Source: Verrucomicrobiia bacterium (lineage in GTDB: Bacteria > Verrucomicrobiota > Verrucomicrobiia > Palsa-1439). From it: a stretch of DNA of 64,000 nucleotides. The position numbers and the translations under genes were made by a program. Positions 56,322-64,000 of the stretch are shown in pieces (the first letter of the stretch is position 1; each line of letters starts with the position of its first letter). The DNA is taken from the NCBI GenBank assembly GCA_035577545.1, contig DATLVI010000037.1:1-64000 (forward strand), written 5' to 3'. The notes below the pieces were generated by a model that saw nothing but the letters and a program-made list of their open reading frames with translations, had not been told where the DNA came from and did not search any database.

Positions 56322-57344
56322 CTATACCGAAATCTCGCGAAGATACTTCGCGGCTTCCTCGGGCGTCGTCGGGTTGATGTAAAAACCCGTGCCGACCTCG
56401 AAGCCCGCGATCAGTGTCAGTCGCGGCAGAATCTCGATGTGCCAGCGGAAGTCCTGGTCGATCGTCGACCAAAAGCCGTGATGCGCGTAGCGTGCCGGCG
56501 CCGTGTTGACGATAAAATTGTACTGCGGTTGGTTCAGGGCTTTCGCCAGTTTCTGCAGCGTGACCTTCAGCGCGTCAGCCAGTAGCAGGATCTCATCGGG
56601 GTGAATATCCTGGAAGTACGCCGATTGCCGCCGCGGGGTCAGCGTGACCTCGAATGGGAACCGCGACGCGAATGGACAGTACGCCACGAAGCCCGCGTTC
56701 TCATACACGAGCCGCGAACCTTCCTTGATCTCCTGCTTGAGGATGTCCTCAAAAATGCTGCGGTCCTTGTAATTGTAGTACTCCATCGCGCCGAGCAGTT
56801 TTTCCTTCAGCCGCTTCGGCGTAACGGGCGTCGCGATCAACTGCGAGTGCGGATGCCCGATCGTCGCGCCGGCCTGCCGCCCAAAATTCTTGAAAAGCAA
56901 AATATAGCGGAACCGCGGATCGCGCAGCAGGTCGGTCATGCGAATCTTGTACGTCTCGATGACGCGCCCGATTCCCTCGACGGGTTGTTGCTCCAATTGC
57001 AGGCTCGGATTCGGCGTCTCGATGATGACCTCGTGCGCGCCGATGCCGTTCATCTTGTCGTAGATCCCCTGCCCCTCCTTGTCGATGTCGCCCTCGATGC
57101 GCAACGCGGGAAACTTGTTCGGCACCACCCGCACCTGCCAGTTCGGGCCGTTCGGCTTGCTCTTCGGGTCGCGGAAGGCAAAAATCTCCGGCGGCGTCAT
57201 GTGCTCGTTGCCCTCGGCGAACGGGTTCTTGGCCGGATCGGGCGTCTCAAGCGGTTGCGGCGCGAAATCGCTCGGTCGCTTCCCGCGTTCCGTGGCCACA
57301 ATCACCCACCGACCGACAACTGGATCCTTGCGAAGTTCTGGCAT
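56322..57344 (-). CDS. galT: Galactose-1-phosphate uridylyltransferase family
   Basis: 340 residues. N-terminal RKDPVVGRWVIVATERGKRP and the active-site GHPHSQLIATP with the uridylylated His. The CxxC zinc pair of E. coli GalT is absent. It exchanges UMP between UDP-glucose and galactose 1-phosphate, or acts as an ADP-glucose-type transferase; the neighbours glgA and GH57 make a glucan-linked role plausible. It is followed by GH57 after 17 bases. Confidence 0.9.
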   Translation of the reverse strand: MPELRKDPVVGRWVIVATERGKRPSDFAPQPLETPDPAKNPFAEGNEHMTPPEIFAFRDPKSKPNGPNWQVRVVPNKFPALRIEGDIDKEGQGIYDKMNGIGAHEVIIETPNPSLQLEQQPVEGIGRVIETYKIRMTDLLRDPRFRYILLFKNFGRQAGATIGHPHSQLIATPVTPKRLKEKLLGAMEYYNYKDRSIFEDILKQEIKEGSRLVYENAGFVAYCPFASRFPFEVTLTPRRQSAYFQDIHPDEILLLADALKVTLQKLAKALNQPQYNFIVNTAPARYAHHGFWSTIDQDFRWHIEILPRLTLIAGFEVGTGFYINPTTPEEAAKYLREISV

Positions 57345-57377
57345 AACCGTTGGTCCCCACTTTTCAGCCGCCGCGCC

Positions 57378-58835
57378 TTACAGCGCCGCGTACAGTTTTT
57401 CGTATTCCTGGGCGCTGGCCCGCCACGAAAAATCGCGGGCCATCGCATTCCGCATCAACTTCTGCCATTTCCTTGGCTCCTTGTGGAGTAAAATCGCGCG
57501 TTGCACCGCCTCCACGAGCGCTGTTGCCGTGTAGGGAGCAAATTTGAAACCAGTTCCCTGCTCCGACCGCGAATTGTACTGCTGGACCGTGTCCTCCAGC
57601 CCACCGGTCGCCCGCACCACCGGGATCGTGCCATACTTCAGGGCGTACAAATGCGTCAATCCGCAAGGTTCAAAATGCGACGGCATGAGAAGCATATCCG
57701 CCCCGCCCTGGATTTGATGGGATAACTCCTCGTCGTGCGCAATCTTCACTGCGACCCGCCGCGGGAATTCTTCGGCCATTCCTGTCAGCAGCTCCTCGTA
57801 TTTTCTCTCGCCCTTCCCGAGGATGATTGCGGTCACCCCCGACTCCACCAGTTCTTCAACGGCGCCCAGCAGCACGTCCACGCCTTTTTGTTCCGTCAAT
57901 CGTGACACAAACGCTGCCACAGGTTCTCCTTCGCCGGCCTCCAGTCCCAGTTTCGCCAACAGGTCCGCCCGGCAGGCGCGCTTGCCGGACAAATCCTCCG
58001 GTGTATAGCGCCGTCGCAAATGCGCATCCGTCGCCGGGTCCCATTGCGTGTAGTCCACGCCGTTGACGATCCCCTGCACGTCATCAGCCCGCGAGGCGAG
58101 AACCGTGTCGAGCCCGAATCCGCCGTCGGTCGCCTGGATTTCTTTCGCGTAGGTCCGGCTCACGGTGGTGACGGCGTCGGAAAAAAGAATTCCGCCCTTC
58201 ATCAGGTTCATCTGCTCGTAGAACTCCAGCGACTCGGGCGTGAAAAATTCCCCCGGCAAATTCGTTAGCGGAAAATCCAGGCTCCAGAACATTCCCTGAT
58301 AGGCGATATTATGGATCGTGAAAACCGACTTCGCGGGAAACTCCGCGCCGCGCGTCCCGGCCCGATACGCCATTTGCACCGGGACAAACGCCGTCGGCCA
58401 GTCGTGACAGTGCACGATGTCCGCCTGGAACCGCGTGTACCCGAGCAGCTCCACCACGGCTTTCGAGAAAAATAAAAAACGTTCCGCGTTGTCTTCGTAA
58501 TCGCGGACACCGGTGTAATATAACTCCGAGCGATCGAAAAATTCGTCGCGGCGCACGAACAGCACGCGCACGCCGTCGGGCTGTTTCAACTCCAGCACGT
58601 CTCCCGTCACCGTTCGGCTCCCCAACGGAATTTGCAAAGTCAGGCCGATCGGTCTCGCGTCGCGCGCGACCTCCTGCGCGGCCCGGTAAAATGGAAGACA
58701 GCACGTGACCTCGTGCCCGAGCTGGCAAAGCGCCCTCGGCAACGCGCCGACCACGTCGCCGAGTCCGCCCGTCTTGGCGTACGGCGTCATCTCACTTGCG
58801 GCAAAGAAAATTTTCATCGGTTTTGTTTTTGCCAT
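57378..58835 (-). CDS. glgA: Glycogen synthase
   Basis: 485 residues, GT5 family. The ADP-glucose-binding KTGGLGDVVGALP motif lies at about 20-33, SRLTEQKGVDVLLGAVEEL in the second Rossmann domain, and the C-terminal LMPSHFEPCGLTHLYALKYGTIPVVRATGGLEDTV. It extends alpha-1,4-glucan chains from ADP-glucose. The first ATG (58835) or MKIFF at 58817 may be used; no strong ribosome site marks either. It leads the run glgA, galT, GH57. Confidence 0.95.
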   Translation of the reverse strand: MAKTKPMKIFFAASEMTPYAKTGGLGDVVGALPRALCQLGHEVTCCLPFYRAAQEVARDARPIGLTLQIPLGSRTVTGDVLELKQPDGVRVLFVRRDEFFDRSELYYTGVRDYEDNAERFLFFSKAVVELLGYTRFQADIVHCHDWPTAFVPVQMAYRAGTRGAEFPAKSVFTIHNIAYQGMFWSLDFPLTNLPGEFFTPESLEFYEQMNLMKGGILFSDAVTTVSRTYAKEIQATDGGFGLDTVLASRADDVQGIVNGVDYTQWDPATDAHLRRRYTPEDLSGKRACRADLLAKLGLEAGEGEPVAAFVSRLTEQKGVDVLLGAVEELVESGVTAIILGKGERKYEELLTGMAEEFPRRVAVKIAHDEELSHQIQGGADMLLMPSHFEPCGLTHLYALKYGTIPVVRATGGLEDTVQQYNSRSEQGTGFKFAPYTATALVEAVQRAILLHKEPRKWQKLMRNAMARDFSWRASAQEYEKLYAAL

Positions 58836-59276
58836 TGGACCGCAGGCACACTAACAAAACGTCTTCACGCAACACAACGGCGCAAAATAATTCCTGGAAT
58901 TCCAAAGCCGTTTGTAGGGATGGGAGCCGAGTCTGCGGAGCGGAGTCCGACGACGCGCCACACGTCGTACTCCCGTGGCAAACGCCGCCGCCGTCTGCGG
59001 CATCCCAGTCGTTGATGTATCCAGGCGCGCCGTTATCTCGTCCCCACCATCTCCGCACAATCCCGCAAACGTTTTCACGTGAATACCCAGGCGAAGCTAC
59101 AAAAACACGGCGTTTCACACGTTCTACCTGCGGCCATTTTCCCCTCTCGCAGGCTGATTCCACCGTCCAAAAAATACAAAAACACCTGTAAATCAATGGT
59201 TTTTCGATTCAAGATTCTCATGAGTGATAATGCTACGCAAACCTGACAAAAAATGTAGAAATCTGCGAATAAGTTA
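58836..59276. other. Non-coding stretch upstream of glgA
   Basis: About 440 bases with overlapping open frames on both strands, none protein-like or with a ribosome site. The segment 58915-59000 (GAGCCGAGTCTGCGGAGCGG, then CGACGACGCGCCACACGTCG) is GC-rich and reads like a dispersed repeat, while 59180-59276 is AT-rich. Confidence 0.4.
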
Positions 59277-59305
59277 TTGACACCTAATGCCCACGCTGGT
59301 AGTGT
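59277..59305 (+). promoter_or_regulatory. Predicted sigma-70 promoter
   Basis: A perfect TTGACA, 17-base spacer, TAGTGT. Two copies of TTCACCGAGTC (59319-59329 and 59363-59373) lie just downstream, the second inside a TTCAC-CGAGTC-GTGAA inverted repeat. They may be operator sites for the following gene. Confidence 0.6.
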
Positions 59306-59410
59306 GTGCGCAGTTAGATTCACCGAGTCAGTGTGGTTAGGGTATAGGCGAAAACATCTAGGTTCACCGAGTCGTGAACGAGGCAAACGGGAAATAGGCG
59401 AGGAGAAGAC

Positions 59411-60481
59411 ATGCAAAGAGTTCAACATGCAAGGGGTTGGAGCTTCCTTCCGAAGTTAACTTTCGTAATCACCATCGGACTGATCACTGCCGCGACCGGC
59501 TTTAAGGCCAGTGCGGTCGATGTGTTCACTGACCCGGTGGGTTTCATCACGATAACAGCTGAAGGCACCAGTGGCCCGGGCGTTAGCCCAGCGCTGTCGC
59601 TCGTCGGCTTGGGCATGACCCAGATCGTTGCGAGTCGCGGCGCGATCACCGGAATCGCTGGCACGACAATTACCGTCAACAATACGCTGACAGCTGGTCA
59701 GTTTGCAGTTGGCCCGAACGGCCCGCTGTACTTCATCGAGTTTCTCGATGGTGCGAATCCCGGCCTCCAGGATGACATTACCGGCAACACCGCGACGACT
59801 GTGACCACGGCGTCTGATGATTCAGGTGCCATCACCGGCGCGACGACCTACAAGATCTATCCGCACTGGACGCTGAACAGCGTGTTCGGAGCAGCCGATC
59901 AGTCCGGCTTAAACCCGATTACCGACCAGGTTCTGATTCAGAATCCGCTGACACAAACGTTCACGACCTACTTCTTCGCGACGGCTTCGAAGTCGTTCCC
60001 CACCGCTGGCTGGAAGCAATCTGGCCAGGGAAATACGGATTTCGGCCAGGTCCCGCTATACAATGACCAAGGCGTTCTGATTAGCCGAACCGTAACCACG
60101 AATCTGAACATCCTTCTGGTCGGTGGCGTCAAACTCGGGCCGACCATTATACCGCTCGTCGGGACGAACAATTTGGCTGCCAATATCTATGCGACTTCGG
60201 CCGTCACATTGTCGAACAGCGGTCTGTTCACGGACGGCAATCCAAGCGACAGTCTCGTGCCAATTACGGATCTAGTACTGATTCATAACGATGCCGCTGG
60301 AACGTTTAATACATACTTCTACGCGACAGCTTCGAAGTCGTTCCCAACGGCTGGCTGGAAGCAGTCTGGCCAAGGCAACACGGATTTCGGTGGAACGCCG
60401 ATTGGGATAAGTTCGTTTATGCTGATCCAGCTCGCTTCGGGTCATCCTGGGTTCAACTGGAAAGCACCGGCGCCATATTGA
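59411..60481 (+). CDS. Secreted TIGR02597-like protein
   Basis: 356 residues; AGGAGA precedes the ATG. Signal peptide (LTFVITIGLITAATGFKASA). The early phrase VDVFTDPVGFITITAEGTS and the twice-repeated ATASKSFPTAGWKQSGQGNT (about 190-215 and 307-333) fit a family of secreted proteins of unknown function known from Verrucomicrobia. The two repeats are almost identical in DNA too, implying recent duplication or conversion. No PEP-CTERM tail. Family naming is from memory of its pattern. Confidence 0.75.
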   Translation: MQRVQHARGWSFLPKLTFVITIGLITAATGFKASAVDVFTDPVGFITITAEGTSGPGVSPALSLVGLGMTQIVASRGAITGIAGTTITVNNTLTAGQFAVGPNGPLYFIEFLDGANPGLQDDITGNTATTVTTASDDSGAITGATTYKIYPHWTLNSVFGAADQSGLNPITDQVLIQNPLTQTFTTYFFATASKSFPTAGWKQSGQGNTDFGQVPLYNDQGVLISRTVTTNLNILLVGGVKLGPTIIPLVGTNNLAANIYATSAVTLSNSGLFTDGNPSDSLVPITDLVLIHNDAAGTFNTYFYATASKSFPTAGWKQSGQGNTDFGGTPIGISSFMLIQLASGHPGFNWKAPAPY

Positions 60482-60559
60482 CCTTGACAAAACGGACAGA
60501 AATTGTTAAACAATCACAGGGAGTAGAGAAACAGGTAAAGGGAAAGGTATAGAGGAAAA

Positions 60560-61192
60560 ATGAAAAACGGGATCAAATATCTGGTAGCAGGGTTGGTTGC
60601 AACAGGAATATCGGTTGGCGCGTACGCCAACATCACAGTGAACGGGGGAACGGCGTTGAATACGTTCATGGCCGACAAGGATCTGAACTATCTCGATGGC
60701 AACCTGATTGAAATCGGGACCTTTACGGTTGCCCCGACAATCGGCAGCCCCAGCTTGGCGAACTTCGTCGTTTACGGTTCGACGCTGACACAATCCGGCG
60801 TTAGCGCTGGCGTGTTCTCCTTCAGCAAGACGGCGTCTGACACGGGTTTCTTACACACCCAAATCTATGTCGTAGCCTTCAACAATGCCACGGGCGTCGG
60901 CGCCACCCAAGAGGGAATCTACTTCGTGAATGACTCGAACGCCAGCAACTGGAAATTCCCAGCCACGGCGGATTTCCCGAACAGCACCTCGTTCGACATG
61001 CAAGACATGTTCACGAGTGGCAATGCTGTGACGCCCTCAGCGGGCTCGACGGTCGTGTTCGGCAGCACTCAGAGAGACACTGTCAACGGCGATAACGCGG
61101 TCAAGTTGGCCCTCGTCCCTGAGCCGTCCACATGGATGCTCGTTGGAACGGGCTTGCTCGGCCTGTTGGGCCTCCGTCGTCGTCGTAGCTAA
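60560..61192 (+). CDS. PEP-CTERM protein, copy 1
   Basis: 210 residues: signal peptide (MKNGIKYLVAGLVATGISVGAYA), a beta-rich body and a PEP-CTERM end (VPEPSTW, a hydrophobic helix, LRRRRS). It should be exported and anchored or released by an exosortase. About two thirds of residues match the neighbour at 61379-62011, and both share phrases such as IGSPSLANF and VAFNNATGVGA. The pair arose by tandem duplication. Function unknown; possibly extracellular matrix. Confidence 0.88.
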   Translation: MKNGIKYLVAGLVATGISVGAYANITVNGGTALNTFMADKDLNYLDGNLIEIGTFTVAPTIGSPSLANFVVYGSTLTQSGVSAGVFSFSKTASDTGFLHTQIYVVAFNNATGVGATQEGIYFVNDSNASNWKFPATADFPNSTSFDMQDMFTSGNAVTPSAGSTVVFGSTQRDTVNGDNAVKLALVPEPSTWMLVGTGLLGLLGLRRRRS

Positions 61193-61222
61193 TTAAGAAT
61201 ATACAAGGGTTACCTGTTTCCG

Positions 61223-61248
61223 AGAGGCCAGCCGAAAGGCTGGCCTCT
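61223..61248 (+). terminator. Intrinsic terminator after PEP-CTERM copy 1
   Basis: An 11-pair stem AGAGGCCAGCC/GGCTGGCCTCT with GAAA loop and a TCGTTTTT tail, 31 bases after the stop. Confidence 0.92.
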
Positions 61249-61378
61249 TCGTTTTTCCCCCAACAAGAAGGCATCCCCGCCCCATTCGCCTTGATTTAGA
61301 AGGCTAATCCTGTTACCAGGTTCTATTGGAGAAGCGAGTGTAGAAACCACGGTAACCGAAAGGACCAAGGCGAGTAAA

Positions 61379-62011
61379 ATGAAGAACGGGATCAAGTATC
61401 TATTTGCCGGGGTGATGGCGACTGGCATTGCCATGAGTTCGTATGGCGCGGCAATCACCGTCAATTGGGGGACAGCGCTGAACACGTTTATCGCCAGCAC
61501 CGTCAGTCCATTGAACTATCTCGATGGTGATTTGGTCGAAGTGGGGACGTTCGCTGTCCCTCCGACAATCGGCAGTCCGAGTTTGGCCAACTTCACGGTC
61601 TTCGGCACGACCCTGACCGGAACCGGCGCCAACGCTGGTATCGTCTCCGGAAGCAAGACCGGGTCTGATGCCGGCTTCGCCCACAATCAGATCTATATGG
61701 TGGCCTTCAACAACGCCACGGGTGTTGGCGCGTCCCTGGAGACAATCTTTTTCGTGAACGACGCCAATAATCCGAATTGGAGGTTTCCGGCTTCATCCGA
61801 CTTCCCCAATTCCTGTTCGATTGACCTGCAGGATATGTTTACAGGCGCCAACAATGGAACCCTGGCTCCCGGCGCGACGATCACTTGGGGCACCAAGACC
61901 GTTGATCCTTCCGGGCCCTACAACGTAATTGCCATGATTCCTGAGCCAACGACGTGGACACTGGTGGGAACGAGTCTGCTCGGTCTATTGGCCTTCCGTC
62001 GTCGTAGCTAA
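61379..62011 (+). CDS. PEP-CTERM protein, copy 2
   Basis: 210 residues, same length and layout as copy 1: signal peptide (MKNGIKYLFAGVMATGIAMSSYG), body, and PEP-CTERM end (IPEPTTW, helix, FRRRS). The body has diverged mainly in the loops. It has its own terminator of the same design as copy 1. The upstream 180 bases carry no clear promoter, so it may be read through from copy 1 despite the terminator, or have its own weak promoter. Confidence 0.88.
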   Translation: MKNGIKYLFAGVMATGIAMSSYGAAITVNWGTALNTFIASTVSPLNYLDGDLVEVGTFAVPPTIGSPSLANFTVFGTTLTGTGANAGIVSGSKTGSDAGFAHNQIYMVAFNNATGVGASLETIFFVNDANNPNWRFPASSDFPNSCSIDLQDMFTGANNGTLAPGATITWGTKTVDPSGPYNVIAMIPEPTTWTLVGTSLLGLLAFRRRS

Positions 62012-62038
62012 AAACGTCCAGTTTGTTATCTGTTTCCG

Positions 62039-62064
62039 AGAGGCCGGTCGAAAGACTGGCCTCT
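62039..62064 (+). terminator. Intrinsic terminator after PEP-CTERM copy 2
   Basis: An 11-pair stem AGAGGCCGGTC/GACTGGCCTCT (one G-T pair) with GAAA loop, clearly homologous to the terminator of copy 1 including the preceding TGTTTCCG. The T tail is weaker. Confidence 0.85.
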
Positions 62065-62175
62065 TGTCTTCCGCAGTAGCCTGACCCAAAGCGCATCGCT
62101 TCCACGAATCTCGCTTGCCGCTCCAGAGTCTCTATGCAATCATGCCTCGCTGCGGCTTAAATCACCGGACGATTC

Positions 62176-64000
62176 ATGAACGAAAACAAGAACGGGATGC
62201 TGGTCCTTTTTACCTTCACGATTTTCCTGGGGGCGCTGTTGCTATTTTGGGTGCAACCGATGGCGGGTCGAATGCTGCTGCCATTGCTCGGCGGCGTGCC
62301 GGCTGTCTGGAATACGGCCATGGTGTTCTACCAGGCCACGTTATTGGCCGGTTATGCGTACGCCCACTTTGCCACCAAACAACTCGGTATTCGGCGCCAG
62401 GCTGCGCTGCATCTACCTCTCTTACTGCTGCCTTTGCTGGCCCTGCCGATCGCCATTCCCCACGGCTGGACGCCGCCGACAACCCACAATCCAATCCCCT
62501 GGTTGCTCACTGTGCTGGCCGTGATGGTGGGGCTACCCTTCTTTATCGTGTCCGCGACGAGCCCGCTGCTGCAGCGTTGGTTTTCGGCCAGCGGACATCG
62601 CGACGCCCACGACCCGTATTTTCTCTACGCCGCGAGCAACTGCGGTAGCTTGCTCGCGCTGATCAGCTACCCCGTACTTATCGAACCGCATTTGCGTCTG
62701 AGCCAGCAGGGCCGGTATTGGGCCATCGGCTATATCGTGTTGCTGGTCCTTACAGCCATCTGCGGAGTATGCACGTGGCGCACAGCCCGTAATCCCTCCG
62801 AGGTGGTGGAACCTGATGGCAAGACCGCCATCGAACAGCTCACGGCCCGGCGGCGGTTACGCTGGATCTTACTCGCGTTCGTGCCGTGCAGCTTGATGCT
62901 CAGTGTGACGACGTATATCACCACGGAAGTCGTGCCGATCCCCTTGATGTGGGTCATCCCGCTGGGGATTTACCTGCTGACCTTTATCCTCGTTTTCGCC
63001 AAACGACAATTGATCCCGCATCGGTGGATCGTGTGGGCAATGCCGTTTGCTGTGGTGGTACTGCTGACAATGTTGGGCAGGATGACATTGAAGGGAAACT
63101 CGTTTGAGGATCTGCCCTGGCCGATTGGCGTCCACTTTGCGGGCCTGTTCATCTTGGCAATGTTCTGTCACGGTGAATTGGCCAAAGACCGTCCCACCGT
63201 GGCACACCTGACTGAGTTCTTTTTGTGGATTTCCACCGGCGGCGTGCTGGGCGGAGCATTTAACGCCCTGCTGGCTCCGCTTATCTTCCCCACGGTGATC
63301 GAATACCCGGCAACCCTGCTGCTGGCCTGCCTGTTGCTGCCACGACGGAGCACAGAAAAGACCAGCCGCGCTGGTTGGAGTCTCGATGTCGTCGTGCCCG
63401 CATGCCTCGGCCTGCTCATCGCAGGTCTTATCCATTTGGTAGAGAAGTCGCGGATTGGCCCGCCGAATCTCGCCTTGGCGATGGAATGCGTACCGCCTGC
63501 CATATTGTGTCTCTTCTTTTTCCGCCGACCGCTCCGGTTCGCGCTTGGCGGTCTTGCGATTTTGTTGGCGACAACATTGTCATTGCACCCGGAATTACGC
63601 AACATACTGGTGTCGCGCAGCTTTTTTGGTATTTACAAGGTTGAGGTGGACCCCCGGGCGGATTACATCCATATCTTCCGCCATGGCACCGCCATGCACG
63701 GCATGCAGAGCCTCGATGCCCGAATGCGGCGCGTACCGCTGCTTTTTTTCAGCAAGTCCGGACCGCTCGGGGAAGTCATAGGCACACTACCGAAAGCGCT
63801 GAAGCAGCATGTGGGCGTCATTGGCCTGGGTGCTGGAACCCTCGCCTGCTATGGCGATGCCGGGGAGCACTGGACTTTCTACGAAATCGATCCCGAGGTG
63901 GAACGTATCGCGGATGACCCGAAATACTTTACGTTCCTGCACGACTCTCCTGCGGACACGAAGGTCGTGCTCGGCGACGGGCGGCTATCCCTGCAGGCGG
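62176..64000 (+). CDS. Membrane-fused spermidine-synthase-like protein (partial)
   Basis: 608 codons from the ATG at 62176 to the window edge, where the gene continues. The N-terminal half is a multi-helix membrane domain: TFTIFLGALLLFWVQPMAGR, then LPLLGGVPAVWNTAMVFYQ, about ten or more helices to residue 480. A soluble domain then begins with the SAM-binding site VGVIGLGAGTLACYG and FYEIDPEV of spermidine synthases. Such fused proteins are common but their substrate is not known; polyamine synthesis is only suggested by the fold. Confidence 0.88.
   Translation, partial: MNENKNGMLVLFTFTIFLGALLLFWVQPMAGRMLLPLLGGVPAVWNTAMVFYQATLLAGYAYAHFATKQLGIRRQAALHLPLLLLPLLALPIAIPHGWTPPTTHNPIPWLLTVLAVMVGLPFFIVSATSPLLQRWFSASGHRDAHDPYFLYAASNCGSLLALISYPVLIEPHLRLSQQGRYWAIGYIVLLVLTAICGVCTWRTARNPSEVVEPDGKTAIEQLTARRRLRWILLAFVPCSLMLSVTTYITTEVVPIPLMWVIPLGIYLLTFILVFAKRQLIPHRWIVWAMPFAVVVLLTMLGRMTLKGNSFEDLPWPIGVHFAGLFILAMFCHGELAKDRPTVAHLTEFFLWISTGGVLGGAFNALLAPLIFPTVIEYPATLLLACLLLPRRSTEKTSRAGWSLDVVVPACLGLLIAGLIHLVEKSRIGPPNLALAMECVPPAILCLFFFRRPLRFALGGLAILLATTLSLHPELRNILVSRSFFGIYKVEVDPRADYIHIFRHGTAMHGMQSLDARMRRVPLLFFSKSGPLGEVIGTLPKALKQHVGVIGLGAGTLACYGDAGEHWTFYEIDPEVERIADDPKYFTFLHDSPADTKVVLGDGRLSLQA

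Noticed and set aside
58792-59196. Two overlapping frames (131 and 134 codons) on opposite strands upstream of glgA
   Set aside because: Neither has a ribosome site, signal or family pattern; both cross a GC-rich, repeat-like stretch.

Overview
The window looks like chromosome of a verrucomicrobial bacterium, probably near the Pedosphaera/Limisphaera side. This is inferred from gene content: a secreted protein built of the Gloeobacter/Verrucomicrobia-type tandem repeat (46863-48818), three PEP-CTERM-tailed proteins, a TIGR02597-like secreted protein, long beta-helix surface proteins, and many two-component and TPR/ankyrin proteins in moderately high-GC DNA. I see no rRNA, CRISPR array, phage module or complete insertion sequence. 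One tRNA (Val, GAC) is present.

Layout. 1-8.3 kb: the end of an unknown gene, then on the minus strand an iron-sulfur assembly cluster sufC-sufB-sufD-sufS, a DUF2721 membrane protein, a 56-residue gene with a perfect Shine-Dalgarno, sufU and a DUF2203 protein. Upstream lie a good promoter and a repeat-bearing intergenic region. 8.3-16.5 kb: aconitase, a beta-helix surface protein, a PEP-CTERM protein, a peroxiredoxin, tRNA-Val and a 2-hydroxyacid dehydrogenase. 16.5-22.7 kb: a CpxAR-like two-component pair divergent from an EF-hand protein, a YHYH protein and a protein that joins an MbnP-like domain to a di-heme MauG/MbnH-like peroxidase. This is the most interesting system here and may handle copper or redox stress in the periplasm.

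22.8-37 kb: an ankyrin protein, a beta-helix protein lying between a decayed copy of the thrS 5' end and the intact thrS, then a TlpA-TPR protein, a cupin, a TPR protein with a second two-component pair, and infC-rpmI-rplT with an ATT start for infC. The threonyl-tRNA synthetase lacks a TGS domain and carries an AT-richer insertion of about 90 residues in its catalytic core. 37-46.2 kb: PHP phosphoesterase, glyoxalase, rpe, phosphohexomutase, TadE/TadG-like pilus proteins, an FHA-GYF-TPR membrane protein and an RND exporter.

46.2-64 kb: zinc-ribbon/ankyrin protein, repeat protein, DUF1573 protein, lepA-lepB, then an unexplained 951-bp palindrome-rich segment bounded by exact 18-bp direct repeats. 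It is followed by a glucan cluster (glgA, galT, GH57), a TIGR02597-like protein, two tandem PEP-CTERM paralogues each with its own similar terminator, and the start of a membrane-fused spermidine-synthase-like protein that runs off the end.
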